From Bacteroidetes bacterium SW_11_45_7 (lineage in GTDB: Bacteria > Bacteroidota > Bacteroidia > Chitinophagales > SW-11-45-7): DNA of 9,773 nt. Positions 1-6,070 of this stretch are shown here, one piece after another. Below the pieces are notes generated by a model that was not told the DNA's origin, did no database searches, and saw only the letters and a list, made by a program, of their open reading frames with translations. The translations under genes were made by a program, and so were the position numbers. The stretch is taken from the NCBI GenBank assembly GCA_003022985.1, contig PXTV01000042.1, positions 1-9,773 of the forward strand. The letters run 5' to 3'. How positions within the stretch are numbered: the first letter of the stretch is position 1; each line of letters opens with the position of its first letter.

Positions 1-624
1 ACGGGTGTTAAAATTAGCAGAACGTTTAGGACTCAACCCCCGGGCACCAATGTCGATTTGAATGCCCGAGCCATCGCTCTCCCACACATGAACACCTGCC
101 ATCCCGGCAAAAACCTGCCTGCTTTTATCTGTGGCTTCATTAGCAGCAATCCTGTCCATGGAAATAACCTCGGTCTTTTTACCGGCATAGATGGCAGCAT
201 CTTCAACGGATTGAAGGTGAGTAAGACCAAAACTCGATTCGCGACCACCGCGCACGGTCACTTTTTCCAGCTCTTGGGTGAGGCTGTCGATCTCAAAATT
301 TACTTCCACATCTTGGTCAATGACCGAAACATTCTTCATGACCGATTCATAGCCAAACGTGAAGACACGGATACTATAATCACCCGGTTTGATATCCTCG
401 AAAACAAACTCGCCATTCTTATCAGTTGTCTTAGTATTTGGCGTGTAAATAATGCTCACCTCAACCCCCTCAACAGGCTTATCATTACGGCTCCAGGTGA
501 CTTTGCCGTGAATATTGTATCGATCCTTCTGAGCAAAAGTTGTATGAGACAGGCAAAACAGGAGAAACACAACCCCCCAAATCATCAACCGATAACTTGC
601 AATATGGTCTTGTCTATTCCTCAT
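1..624 (-). CDS. TonB-dependent receptor, FecA-like, N-terminal part (cut by window edge)
   Basis: An outer-membrane receptor for TonB-driven uptake, probably of a ferric chelate. Only the first 208 residues lie in the window; the frame is open to base 1, so the beta-barrel lies beyond the edge. The protein starts MRNRQDHIASYRLM, has a hydrophobic stretch at about 14-26 and a likely signal peptidase I site after TTFA (Ala31). Residues about 36-113 form a carboxypeptidase-regulatory-like domain of the kind found at the front of Bacteroidota receptors. From about 118 the plug begins: IYAGKKTEVI, then GMAGVHVWESDGSG and ARGLSPKRSANFNTR, which resemble the plug of FecA-type ferric citrate receptors. 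The ATG at 624-622 overlaps the stop of the HTTM gene (ATGA), so the two are probably translationally coupled as the end of a four-gene operon. The substrate cannot be read from this part; ferric citrate is an inference from plug similarity only. Confidence 0.93.
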   Translation of the reverse strand, partial: MRNRQDHIASYRLMIWGVVFLLFCLSHTTFAQKDRYNIHGKVTWSRNDKPVEGVEVSIIYTPNTKTTDKNGEFVFEDIKPGDYSIRVFTFGYESVMKNVSVIDQDVEVNFEIDSLTQELEKVTVRGGRESSFGLTHLQSVEDAAIYAGKKTEVISMDRIAANEATDKSRQVFAGMAGVHVWESDGSGIQIDIGARGLSPKRSANFNTR

Positions 625-2039
625 GAATCTTGATCAACTGATGCTAAGTGTTTAGGAGAATCATCCAAGGGCAAGAGCCAGTCTTTTTGATGGAAACCCT
701 GTTCCCGGGAGGCCAAATCGACTTCAGGATTGATCATCAACTGACTTCCACGCCCATTCAGGCTGACGTAATCCTTTACCCGAACACGCGGATTCTCAAT
801 GCCTTTCTCCTTGTACTTATTCTTCAGAAAGTGGGCAAATTGGAGAACCATATCGGGATGAGCGGCCATTTCCTTTTCCTGAAATTTCGTGAGATGATCA
901 CCCGGATCTACCTGGGCTTCACCGCCAGTTGAAGGGTCTTCTACATAAAAGAAAGCAGTACCTGCCTTCTCGATCAGCATCACGCGCCAGGAAAAGCGAA
1001 AGCCCTGCTCGTTCCAGAATAAATCACCTGAGTACAGTACATGACGAAGCGGTACGAGGAGTTGAATTGCAAAATGGGCAATCAAAATTGTGCCGATTGC
1101 TTTTTTGGGCCATCCTTGTAAACTGTATTTAACCCGAGCCAGATCCTGAACAACCCTCGGTTTCAAGCCCAAAAGCATACGCCCTGTGTAACGGAGCCAT
1201 TCCACTATTTGCTGATGGAAGCCGGGGCTGAAAAAGATCAGCGTTGCTAAGATCATGATATACGGAAACATACCGATTTGAAAGAGTACAGCCGTCATCC
1301 CGTGAAAAGCGATGACAGCTGCATATGCCAGCCACCTTGTTTTGCGCCACGACAACCAGAAGGGAATAGTGAGATCGTAAAACGCACCGAACCAACTCAA
1401 GAAATAAGCCACCCAAGCGTAATCGAATAAACGACCTATCAGGGGAAGGTCGGAATTTGCCGGAAGCCATATCTGAAGGGGCTGGGCGCGGAACAGCCAA
1501 TCGTAGTTGAGCTTGGCTGCACCGGCAAAGAAATAGACGAGAGCGAGTTGTAGCTGAAGAACGCCTGTTATCCATCGCGGAATGTGGGTGATTTTGATTG
1601 CCGGCTTTCTGAGAACGTCCAGTGAAAAATAGCGGTGGGCCGGCAGGAAAATCATCAAAAAACTGACAATGCTTATAAAGTAGTAGTGATTCAGGTAGTA
1701 TGTTTTATCGATCAGTTCGATATAGGTAAAAGCGAGAAAAAAGATAAGTGCTGACCAGCGATAAGCCAGTCCCAACATGATCCCCAAGGCCGAAATGCCC
1801 ATCAGTGCAAAAAGAGCGTACATGAAAACAGCATCAAAAGCAGTTACCCATTCAAAGCCGTAATACTTGAAATGGAAATGGGGCATTACGTACAATTGCT
1901 TCACCCACCCGTTGGCAACAAAGCGAATGGCACTGGCAAGCATCACACCGCCAAACACAATACGGAACACTACCAGCGGGGCGATGTGACTCTCGCCCCG
2001 GAACAAGTGCCCGAGTTTGCGTTGAAACAGTTGAATCAA
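621..2039 (-). CDS. HTTM domain membrane protein (vitamin K-dependent gamma-carboxylase homolog)
   Basis: A 472-residue inner-membrane protein of the HTTM family, whose best-studied relative is the vitamin K-dependent gamma-glutamyl carboxylase. Hydrophobic segments are visible at about 21-38, 66-93, 96-112, 119-132, 157-175, 206-228, 236-255, 258-271 and 314-331. The segment YFFAGAAKLNYDWL (169-182) matches the region holding the essential lysine of human GGCX, here Lys176. Later family-like stretches are LRHVLYSGDLFW (331-342), FRFSWRVMLIEK (347-358) and VKDYVSLNGR (421-430). The catalysed reaction in bacteria is unknown to me; carboxylation of Glu in a partner protein is only a hypothesis. 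The start is unusual: an in-frame TAA lies two codons upstream (2045-2043) and no ATG follows until residue 34, so TTG at 2039 is the likely start, without a clear Shine-Dalgarno. It sits 63 bases after the imelysin gene and overlaps the receptor gene by 4 bases. Confidence 0.9.
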   Translation of the reverse strand: MIQLFQRKLGHLFRGESHIAPLVVFRIVFGGVMLASAIRFVANGWVKQLYVMPHFHFKYYGFEWVTAFDAVFMYALFALMGISALGIMLGLAYRWSALIFFLAFTYIELIDKTYYLNHYYFISIVSFLMIFLPAHRYFSLDVLRKPAIKITHIPRWITGVLQLQLALVYFFAGAAKLNYDWLFRAQPLQIWLPANSDLPLIGRLFDYAWVAYFLSWFGAFYDLTIPFWLSWRKTRWLAYAAVIAFHGMTAVLFQIGMFPYIMILATLIFFSPGFHQQIVEWLRYTGRMLLGLKPRVVQDLARVKYSLQGWPKKAIGTILIAHFAIQLLVPLRHVLYSGDLFWNEQGFRFSWRVMLIEKAGTAFFYVEDPSTGGEAQVDPGDHLTKFQEKEMAAHPDMVLQFAHFLKNKYKEKGIENPRVRVKDYVSLNGRGSQLMINPEVDLASREQGFHQKDWLLPLDDSPKHLASVDQDS

Positions 2040-2102
2040 TGCTTATAATGTTATGGGTTTTAAGATGCCGGCCAAAGGCAATAAAGGTTTGTCAATCTTC
2101 CT

Positions 2103-3236
2103 CTAATCGCCATCGTTATCCTGATAGGTTATTTGTACGCCTAACGCAGATGCCATGTCGGTTTTGATGAAGGCAAGGTTCCGCAGAACGTCATCAAAGG
2201 CATCTTTAACTTTACTTTCGTTATCATTGACAGACTCGGATAAGGGTGAAGGGATGGCCTGGATCTTTTGCTTGCACGTTCCAAATTGCTCGCGGATCTG
2301 TTTAGCCAATGGTTTACCGCTTTTTTGGGCGTCCAATGACCGGAGGTACTCATCGAAGCCTTTGCCATCAGCACCTGACCGTGCCCGGCCCAGAAAGATG
2401 TTTTCGATGGCCTTCGCATGTTCAAGCGCCAGTTTAACGGAATACTCGCTATACAGTGCCTGAACCTTTTCGGGAAACTTTTCATCATCAATGGATTTTT
2501 CACCCACCGGAATACCTAACTCATTGTCCTTGATGATTTCCCAGTCTTTGCTGAGCTCGTTGACAAGGAAGCTCAGGGAGCTACCTTCACCCGTGCCGGT
2601 GTTGTTAACGAACTCCTCGATGTAATTGCCACCACTGGCTTGCCAATCATTGTGAACTGATTCCACGTTATCCTGAAGGTCCTTCACAACATCATTCAGA
2701 TACGTTTTGCGGTTCTGTGCATCGGGCGTGTTTGTAAAACTGTCAATTACAGCTTGATCATCCTCTTTGCCAAAGAGGAGGTAATCGAGAGCCGGAAATC
2801 CTTTTTCGTCATTAGCGTAAAGGCCGGCAAAGTCGTAATTTCCTGTGGTTATATTATTGTTGATTGTTGCTATATCCACGGGAAATGTATTGACATTTGC
2901 CCTGAGTGTATTATTAGCGGGACCGAAATCGAATGTGGAACAATGCTGCCAGGTAACATAGGCGTCCTTAAACGCCTGCTGGGCCTCGTCTAATTTCTTC
3001 TTACCGGGAGAGTTTGTAAAGGCGTCCGTTTTTTCTTTTAGGGTGCTTAGTTGATTGACGAGATCTTGATAATTGGGAATTACGATATTACCGGCTGTAT
3101 TCTCAAGCAGGGCTTTCCTGTTAAAATCACTGCCACTCCCATCATCAGAGCCGTCATCGTTCTTGTCACAACCAAACCCTATTAGTAGAAGTATAGCAAC
3201 TAAGCCGAACGCGGAAATTGTTTTGATAACCTTCAT
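2103..3236 (-). CDS. Imelysin-family (peptidase M75-like) lipoprotein
   Basis: A 377-residue cell-envelope protein of the imelysin/IrpA family, helical-bundle proteins tied to iron acquisition in several bacteria; protease activity has not been convincingly shown for most members. The N-terminus has a hydrophobic segment (8-22) and Cys23 in LIGFGC, followed by DKNDDGSDDGSG. This looks like a lipoprotein with an acidic export signal used for surface display in Bacteroidota, although the lipobox is imperfect (Gly at -3). Imelysin hallmarks are YVTWQHCSTFDFGP (93-106) and GFPALDYLLFG (146-156), the site of the family's GxHxxE motif. Here His is replaced by Pro148 and Glu by Asp151. The C-terminal repeat of the fold is seen in LALEHAKAIENIFLGR (269-284). 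ATG at 3236 has AAGGA six bases upstream. It follows DUF4856 after 95 bases containing a terminator-like hairpin and precedes HTTM. The role is inferred: surface binding of iron or another metal ligand for the receptor. Confidence 0.92.
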   Translation of the reverse strand: MKVIKTISAFGLVAILLLIGFGCDKNDDGSDDGSGSDFNRKALLENTAGNIVIPNYQDLVNQLSTLKEKTDAFTNSPGKKKLDEAQQAFKDAYVTWQHCSTFDFGPANNTLRANVNTFPVDIATINNNITTGNYDFAGLYANDEKGFPALDYLLFGKEDDQAVIDSFTNTPDAQNRKTYLNDVVKDLQDNVESVHNDWQASGGNYIEEFVNNTGTGEGSSLSFLVNELSKDWEIIKDNELGIPVGEKSIDDEKFPEKVQALYSEYSVKLALEHAKAIENIFLGRARSGADGKGFDEYLRSLDAQKSGKPLAKQIREQFGTCKQKIQAIPSPLSESVNDNESKVKDAFDDVLRNLAFIKTDMASALGVQITYQDNDGD

Positions 3237-3263
3237 AATCTATCCTTGTATTTGAATGTTTTG

Positions 3264-3300
3264 AAAAAATCCCACCGGAGCCGTAACCCCGGCAGGATTT
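3264..3300 (-). terminator. Terminator-like hairpin between DUF4856 and imelysin genes (possible attenuator)
   Basis: Read on the minus strand, AAATCCTGCCGG (3300-3289) pairs with CCGGTGGGATTT (3278-3267). This gives 12 base pairs including two G-U wobbles, around a 10-base loop. The last T of the right arm runs on through a T-tract, so the sequence reads GGATTTTTTC. This is the layout of an intrinsic terminator. It lies inside the operon rather than at its end, so partial termination would lower expression of imelysin, HTTM and receptor relative to the first gene. No promoter of the Bacteroidota type was found between it and the imelysin start. The hairpin is seen in the sequence; termination is inferred. 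Confidence 0.6.
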
Positions 3301-3331
3301 CAACCAGAACACGAGTGAAAGCCTATAGTCT

Positions 3332-4329
3332 TTAGAGATTACTCATTTGCGAATTGCTAAAGTTGAACACCTGTTTCAGCTTTTGATTCGCATCCTCTAA
3401 ATCTGATTGTTTAACCTGTTTGGGGGATGAGCCCAACAAATTGTTGATGTCTTGCCAATCCGAGTCTGAAATCGATTTATCGTCATTGTAAGCAAGGCAG
3501 GTGTGAAACGCTTTAGCTTCGGACCAATGATGCCACTTACTGAACTTATCGTCACTCTCCATGTCGGTGAGAGTTGAATTGATGTAGTGAACAACATTGG
3601 CTGCAATCAGCTTCTCCCATTGGGTTTTGATTTCATCAACAGCTTCCTTTCGCTTTTCGCTGTTGCCGTTGACGATTGCTGTACGCCCTTTTAAAAAGGC
3701 GTTAAAGAGCGGCTTTTTCACATCGATCACCCCTTCACGGCTTCTGATATAGTGCCCCCAAAACCATGATGATGTTTCATACTGCCCATCAACTTCATCA
3801 GCATCGTTGTTGAGAAAGTCTTGCGGTACACCCAAATAGCCAAATGCCTTATCAAAACTCTTGGCTCTTGGGGAAGCTGTGGAATTATTTGAAGATTCAG
3901 CACTTTTCTGGCCCAGGTTCTTAAGATGAACGGAAGTGGCTTGCCAAGGGTAGCGTCAGTAAAGAATTGTTGGAAATCCGGCTTCCGCCAAATACCAGAG
4001 GTGGGGTTCCCCTCATTGAACGTAACTTCTTTTAAATTTTCATCTTCCTGGATGGTACCATTATTTTGATAAATGTCACGAAGGTCCTGTTCAGATGTGC
4101 TTACCTGGTCAACCGAATCCTTTTCTTCAATTTGACCAACCTTGCCCGACAACTCATGGAGCAATTTAATGCGAGCCGTCTGGCTTGAATAATCGACATT
4201 ATTATCAAATCTGTATTCATCGGGTTGATCGATTGTTTCGTCATCGTCCTTATTGCAACTTGTAAGCGTAATGCTGGTGAAGAGGACAACAATCATTGAT
4301 AGTCTTGTTAACTTTTCGATTCGTTTCAT
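3332..4329 (-). pseudogene. DUF4856-family lipoprotein, interrupted by a frameshift
   Basis: First gene of the imelysin/HTTM/receptor operon. The N-terminal frame (from ATG 4329) encodes a lipoprotein signal with lipobox LTSC (Cys25) followed by NKDDDE, an acidic surface-export-like signal, then YRFDNNVDYSSQTARIKLL, typical of DUF4856. This frame stays open to 3727 but loses family character after GKPLPF (about 3930). The other frame opens at 3955 and reads FDKAFGYLGVPQDFLNN, then WFWGHYIRSREG, LKGRTAIVNGN and WSEAKAFHTCLAY, ending at 3332. These are the conserved C-terminal parts of DUF4856. The shift therefore falls between 3955 and about 3905 and equals a one-base deletion or two-base insertion. 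The combined length (about 332 codons) is shorter than the roughly 400 I recall for the family, and the middle section seems reduced. It may be inactivated, or the shift may be a sequencing error. The function of DUF4856 is unknown. Confidence 0.82.
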
Positions 4330-4369
4330 AATTGTTAGCTTTATTTAGATTGATTTTAAATAACTGATG

Positions 4370-4400
4370 CAAATGTAGAGTGGGACTGAATAGGAGGCAA
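4370..4400 (-). promoter_or_regulatory. Bacteroidota-type promoter for the DUF4856-imelysin-HTTM-receptor operon
   Basis: On the minus strand TACATTTG (4377-4370) matches the Bacteroidota -7 element TAnnTTTG exactly. TTG at 4400-4398 (within ATTG) matches the -33 element, with 20 bases between them, inside the usual 19-21. A start of transcription near 4363 would give a leader of about 34 bases before the ATG at 4329. This is the best promoter match in the window and supports reading the four minus-strand genes as one unit. Confidence 0.7.
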
Positions 4401-4418
4401 TACCAAAAATGTGGTATT
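4399..4418. promoter_or_regulatory. Inverted repeat next to the -33 element (candidate operator)
   Basis: AATACCA (4399-4405) and TGGTATT (4412-4418) form a perfect 7-base inverted repeat with a 6-base spacer. With a small bulge, the symmetry extends to GC at 4397-4398 and 4421-4422. It overlaps the upstream edge of the -33 TTG, a position suited to a dimeric regulator. It does not look like a classical Fur box, so the regulator is unknown. A chance repeat is possible. Confidence 0.4.
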
Positions 4419-4523
4419 TTGCATGACACATCGAAAAAAAAGGTAGTAGCTCCTCAACATCCTGCGGGTGAGCCAGGAAATTGAAAATTGCCACTCTCTC
4501 ATATTCAACGAAATGAGTGAATC

Positions 4524-5039
4524 ATGGTAAAAATTGGCCTGTTATCCGATACACATGGCTCTCTTGACGCCACCATCTTCAGCTATTTTGAGGACAGGGA
4601 TGAGGTTTGGCACGCTGGTGATTTTGGCGATATAGCCATCTGTGAACAGTTGGAAAATTTCAAACCCGTTCGAGGGGTCTATGGCAATATCGATGATCAA
4701 AAAATTCGCCAATCCTACCCGCTCGATCTGATTTTTGAACTGGAAGGCGTAAAAGTGTACATGACGCATATAGGAGGCTATCCGGGTCATTACAGTCAGC
4801 ATGCCCGCCAAATCATAGACCGTGAACAGCCCGGTTTATTCATCTGTGGCCATTCCCACATTCTCAAAGTCATGAAGGATACAAAACGCAACAACATGCT
4901 CACCCTCAACCCGGGGGCTATAGGCCACCAGGGCTTTCATAAAATGCGTACAGCTCTGCGTTTTGAGATAGCTGACGGTCAGGTGCAAAACCCGGAAGCA
5001 TTGGAATTCGGCAAGCGGGGGAAAGGGGCAACCAATTAG
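4524..5039 (+). CDS. YfcE/MJ0936-family metallophosphoesterase (phosphodiesterase)
   Basis: A 171-residue cytosolic dinuclear-metal phosphodiesterase of the compact YfcE/MJ0936 (Metallophos_2) type, which hydrolyses artificial phosphodiesters in vitro and whose natural substrate is generally unknown. All metal-binding motifs are present in order: DTH (Asp9, His11), GD (Asp33), GN (Asn55), TH (His82) and GHSH (His110, His112), then the family's closing LNPGAIG (128-134). Length is normal and there is no signal peptide. ATG at 4524 fits family N-termini (VKIGLLSDTHG). No strong Shine-Dalgarno is seen. A five-codon reading frame starting at ATG 4513 ends across this start and is probably chance. 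It is transcribed away from the iron operon, and its TAG overlaps the stop of the convergent membrane-protein gene. Confidence 0.95.
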   Translation: MVKIGLLSDTHGSLDATIFSYFEDRDEVWHAGDFGDIAICEQLENFKPVRGVYGNIDDQKIRQSYPLDLIFELEGVKVYMTHIGGYPGHYSQHARQIIDREQPGLFICGHSHILKVMKDTKRNNMLTLNPGAIGHQGFHKMRTALRFEIADGQVQNPEALEFGKRGKGATN

Positions 5040-5914
5040 TTTTTTCGGGAGGAAACAATGATCAAGATAATTAATGGAATAAGAGCGTGAGGGAGACGAA
5101 ACACGGTCTCATGCCCCCATTGCTCAATGCTGTGCAAAGGAATAGCCCTGTAAAAATGCGAGATGATGCGCGCCAATGCCGTCACAAGCCCCCAACCAAA
5201 AGCATATCCAAGGGAGATTGTAACAATTGACCGCCAGGGCAGAAATATGCCTGCACTCAATGCAAAATCCAAAATTCCCGCTATTTTGAGCAAGGTCATC
5301 GATACATTTTCATCGACACCAAAAACAGTGATCATCATTTGCACAAAACTGCCCGGCACAGGATAATAGCCGAACGCATAAAGACCGTGGCCCACAAATG
5401 TCGCTGCTACGGCTACTTTCATAAAAAACAATAACCGTTCGCTTACCCCTTCTTTTTGAACATACAAAACCAGGAACAGGGGTGTTGTCCACTGAATGGT
5501 CAACTCCAGGAGCCGGCCAATACTAAACGCTTGTTCTTTCCAATAGAGTAAAGTTGACAAAAAGAGCAAACCACTTGCAGTATAGAGTGCATAATGTAAC
5601 CAGGCATGTCTGTGCTCAATGATCAAAGAAGCAATAGCAGTGAATATGAAGAAGCCCCCGATGCCATATTCAATGTAGAGAATAGCTTGATCAATGTGAA
5701 GGTTGGTGGCATACGTTTGCCAGTCCCGGCCCGTCAAATATTTCACAACCGGTTCCATGAGATATTGGTCCCGGAACAATGTGCGCAAAGGCGCATCCCA
5801 TCGAATAAACTGCCATCCGCGACCCATCAACACGAAGAAAGAGGCAAGACGCAGCAGAAATACAGGGCGAAGGAATAATGTTCGTTCAAAGTATGAATGC
5901 AATATCAATGACAT
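5036..5914 (-). CDS. Multi-pass membrane protein of unknown function
   Basis: I do not recognise a named family with confidence. The 292-residue protein has hydrophobic segments at about 15-32, 76-98, 104-123, 135-151, 161-181, 205-225, 228-250 and 272-287, so probably eight membrane helices. The first loop carries WDAPLRTLFRDQYLMEPVVK (39-58) and GRDWQTYATN. A second conserved-looking part is FVGHGLYAFGYYPVPGSFVQ (173-192), followed by KIAGILDFALSAGIFLPWR (210-228), which resembles DoxX-like quinone-linked membrane proteins. This DoxX relation is a guess from pattern only. Conserved-looking charged or polar residues in helices (Arg22, His176, Asp216) could bind a cofactor. It starts at ATG 5914, shares 156 bases of upstream DNA with the divergent secreted metallophosphoesterase gene, and its TAA (5038-5036) overlaps the stop of the phosphodiesterase gene. 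Confidence 0.85.
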   Translation of the reverse strand: MSLILHSYFERTLFLRPVFLLRLASFFVLMGRGWQFIRWDAPLRTLFRDQYLMEPVVKYLTGRDWQTYATNLHIDQAILYIEYGIGGFFIFTAIASLIIEHRHAWLHYALYTASGLLFLSTLLYWKEQAFSIGRLLELTIQWTTPLFLVLYVQKEGVSERLLFFMKVAVAATFVGHGLYAFGYYPVPGSFVQMMITVFGVDENVSMTLLKIAGILDFALSAGIFLPWRSIVTISLGYAFGWGLVTALARIISHFYRAIPLHSIEQWGHETVFRLPHALIPLIILIIVSSRKN

Positions 5915-5977
5915 CTTTAGAAAGAATAAAACGCTTCATGCAAGATAAGTGCCTGAACAACTTTTTGCGATTTTTTT

Positions 5978-6004
5978 ACCAATACGTTAACAATTGGTCG
6001 TATT
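5978..6004. repeat. Two interlocked inverted repeats in the divergent promoter region
   Basis: ACCAAT (5978-5983) is mirrored by ATTGGT (5993-5998), and AATACG (5981-5986) by CGTATT (5999-6004). The two short repeats interlock within 27 bases, about 65-95 bases before both divergent genes (5914 minus, 6071 plus). This could be an operator shared by both. No clean TAnnTTTG promoter was found here; the nearest is TACTTTAG at 6040-6047, without a well-placed TTG. The rest of 5915-6070 is AT-rich and shows no gene. Confidence 0.3.
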
Positions 6005-6070
6005 ACTCTAAAGAGAGGGACTTTACATACAAAGTTTCTTACTTTAGCACTGGCAGATAAGTTAAGAATA

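Noticed and set aside
58..633. A 191-codon open frame on the plus strand
   Set aside because: It is antisense to the receptor gene, whose translation gives clear signal peptide, regulatory-like and plug domains. The antisense product has no recognisable features.
1129..1575. A 148-codon minus-strand frame inside the HTTM gene
   Set aside because: It lies in another frame of a well-supported membrane protein and its Arg/Ser-rich product looks like out-of-frame translation.
2052..2085. Small hairpin between the imelysin and HTTM genes
   Set aside because: The TGCC/GGCA stem is only four pairs and no T-tract follows, so it does not qualify as a terminator.
3905..3955. Programmed -1 frameshift in the DUF4856 gene
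   Set aside because: No convincing slippery heptamer with a downstream structure is visible in the overlap of the two frames, and the gene family is not known for recoding.
4442..4480. Possible GCTC/GAGC hairpin upstream of the phosphodiesterase gene as a riboswitch or terminator
   Set aside because: Pairing is only about four bases with a large loop and no known riboswitch core or T-tract is seen.
4513..4530. Five-codon frame (ATG AGT GAA TCA TGG TAA) overlapping the phosphodiesterase start
   Set aside because: It could be a leader peptide, but it is very short, has no ribosome site or regulatory codons, and is easily expected by chance.
5703..5948. Plus-strand frames opposite the N-terminal part of the membrane protein gene
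   Set aside because: They overlap a coherent multi-helix protein on the other strand and their products are basic, low-quality sequences without motifs.
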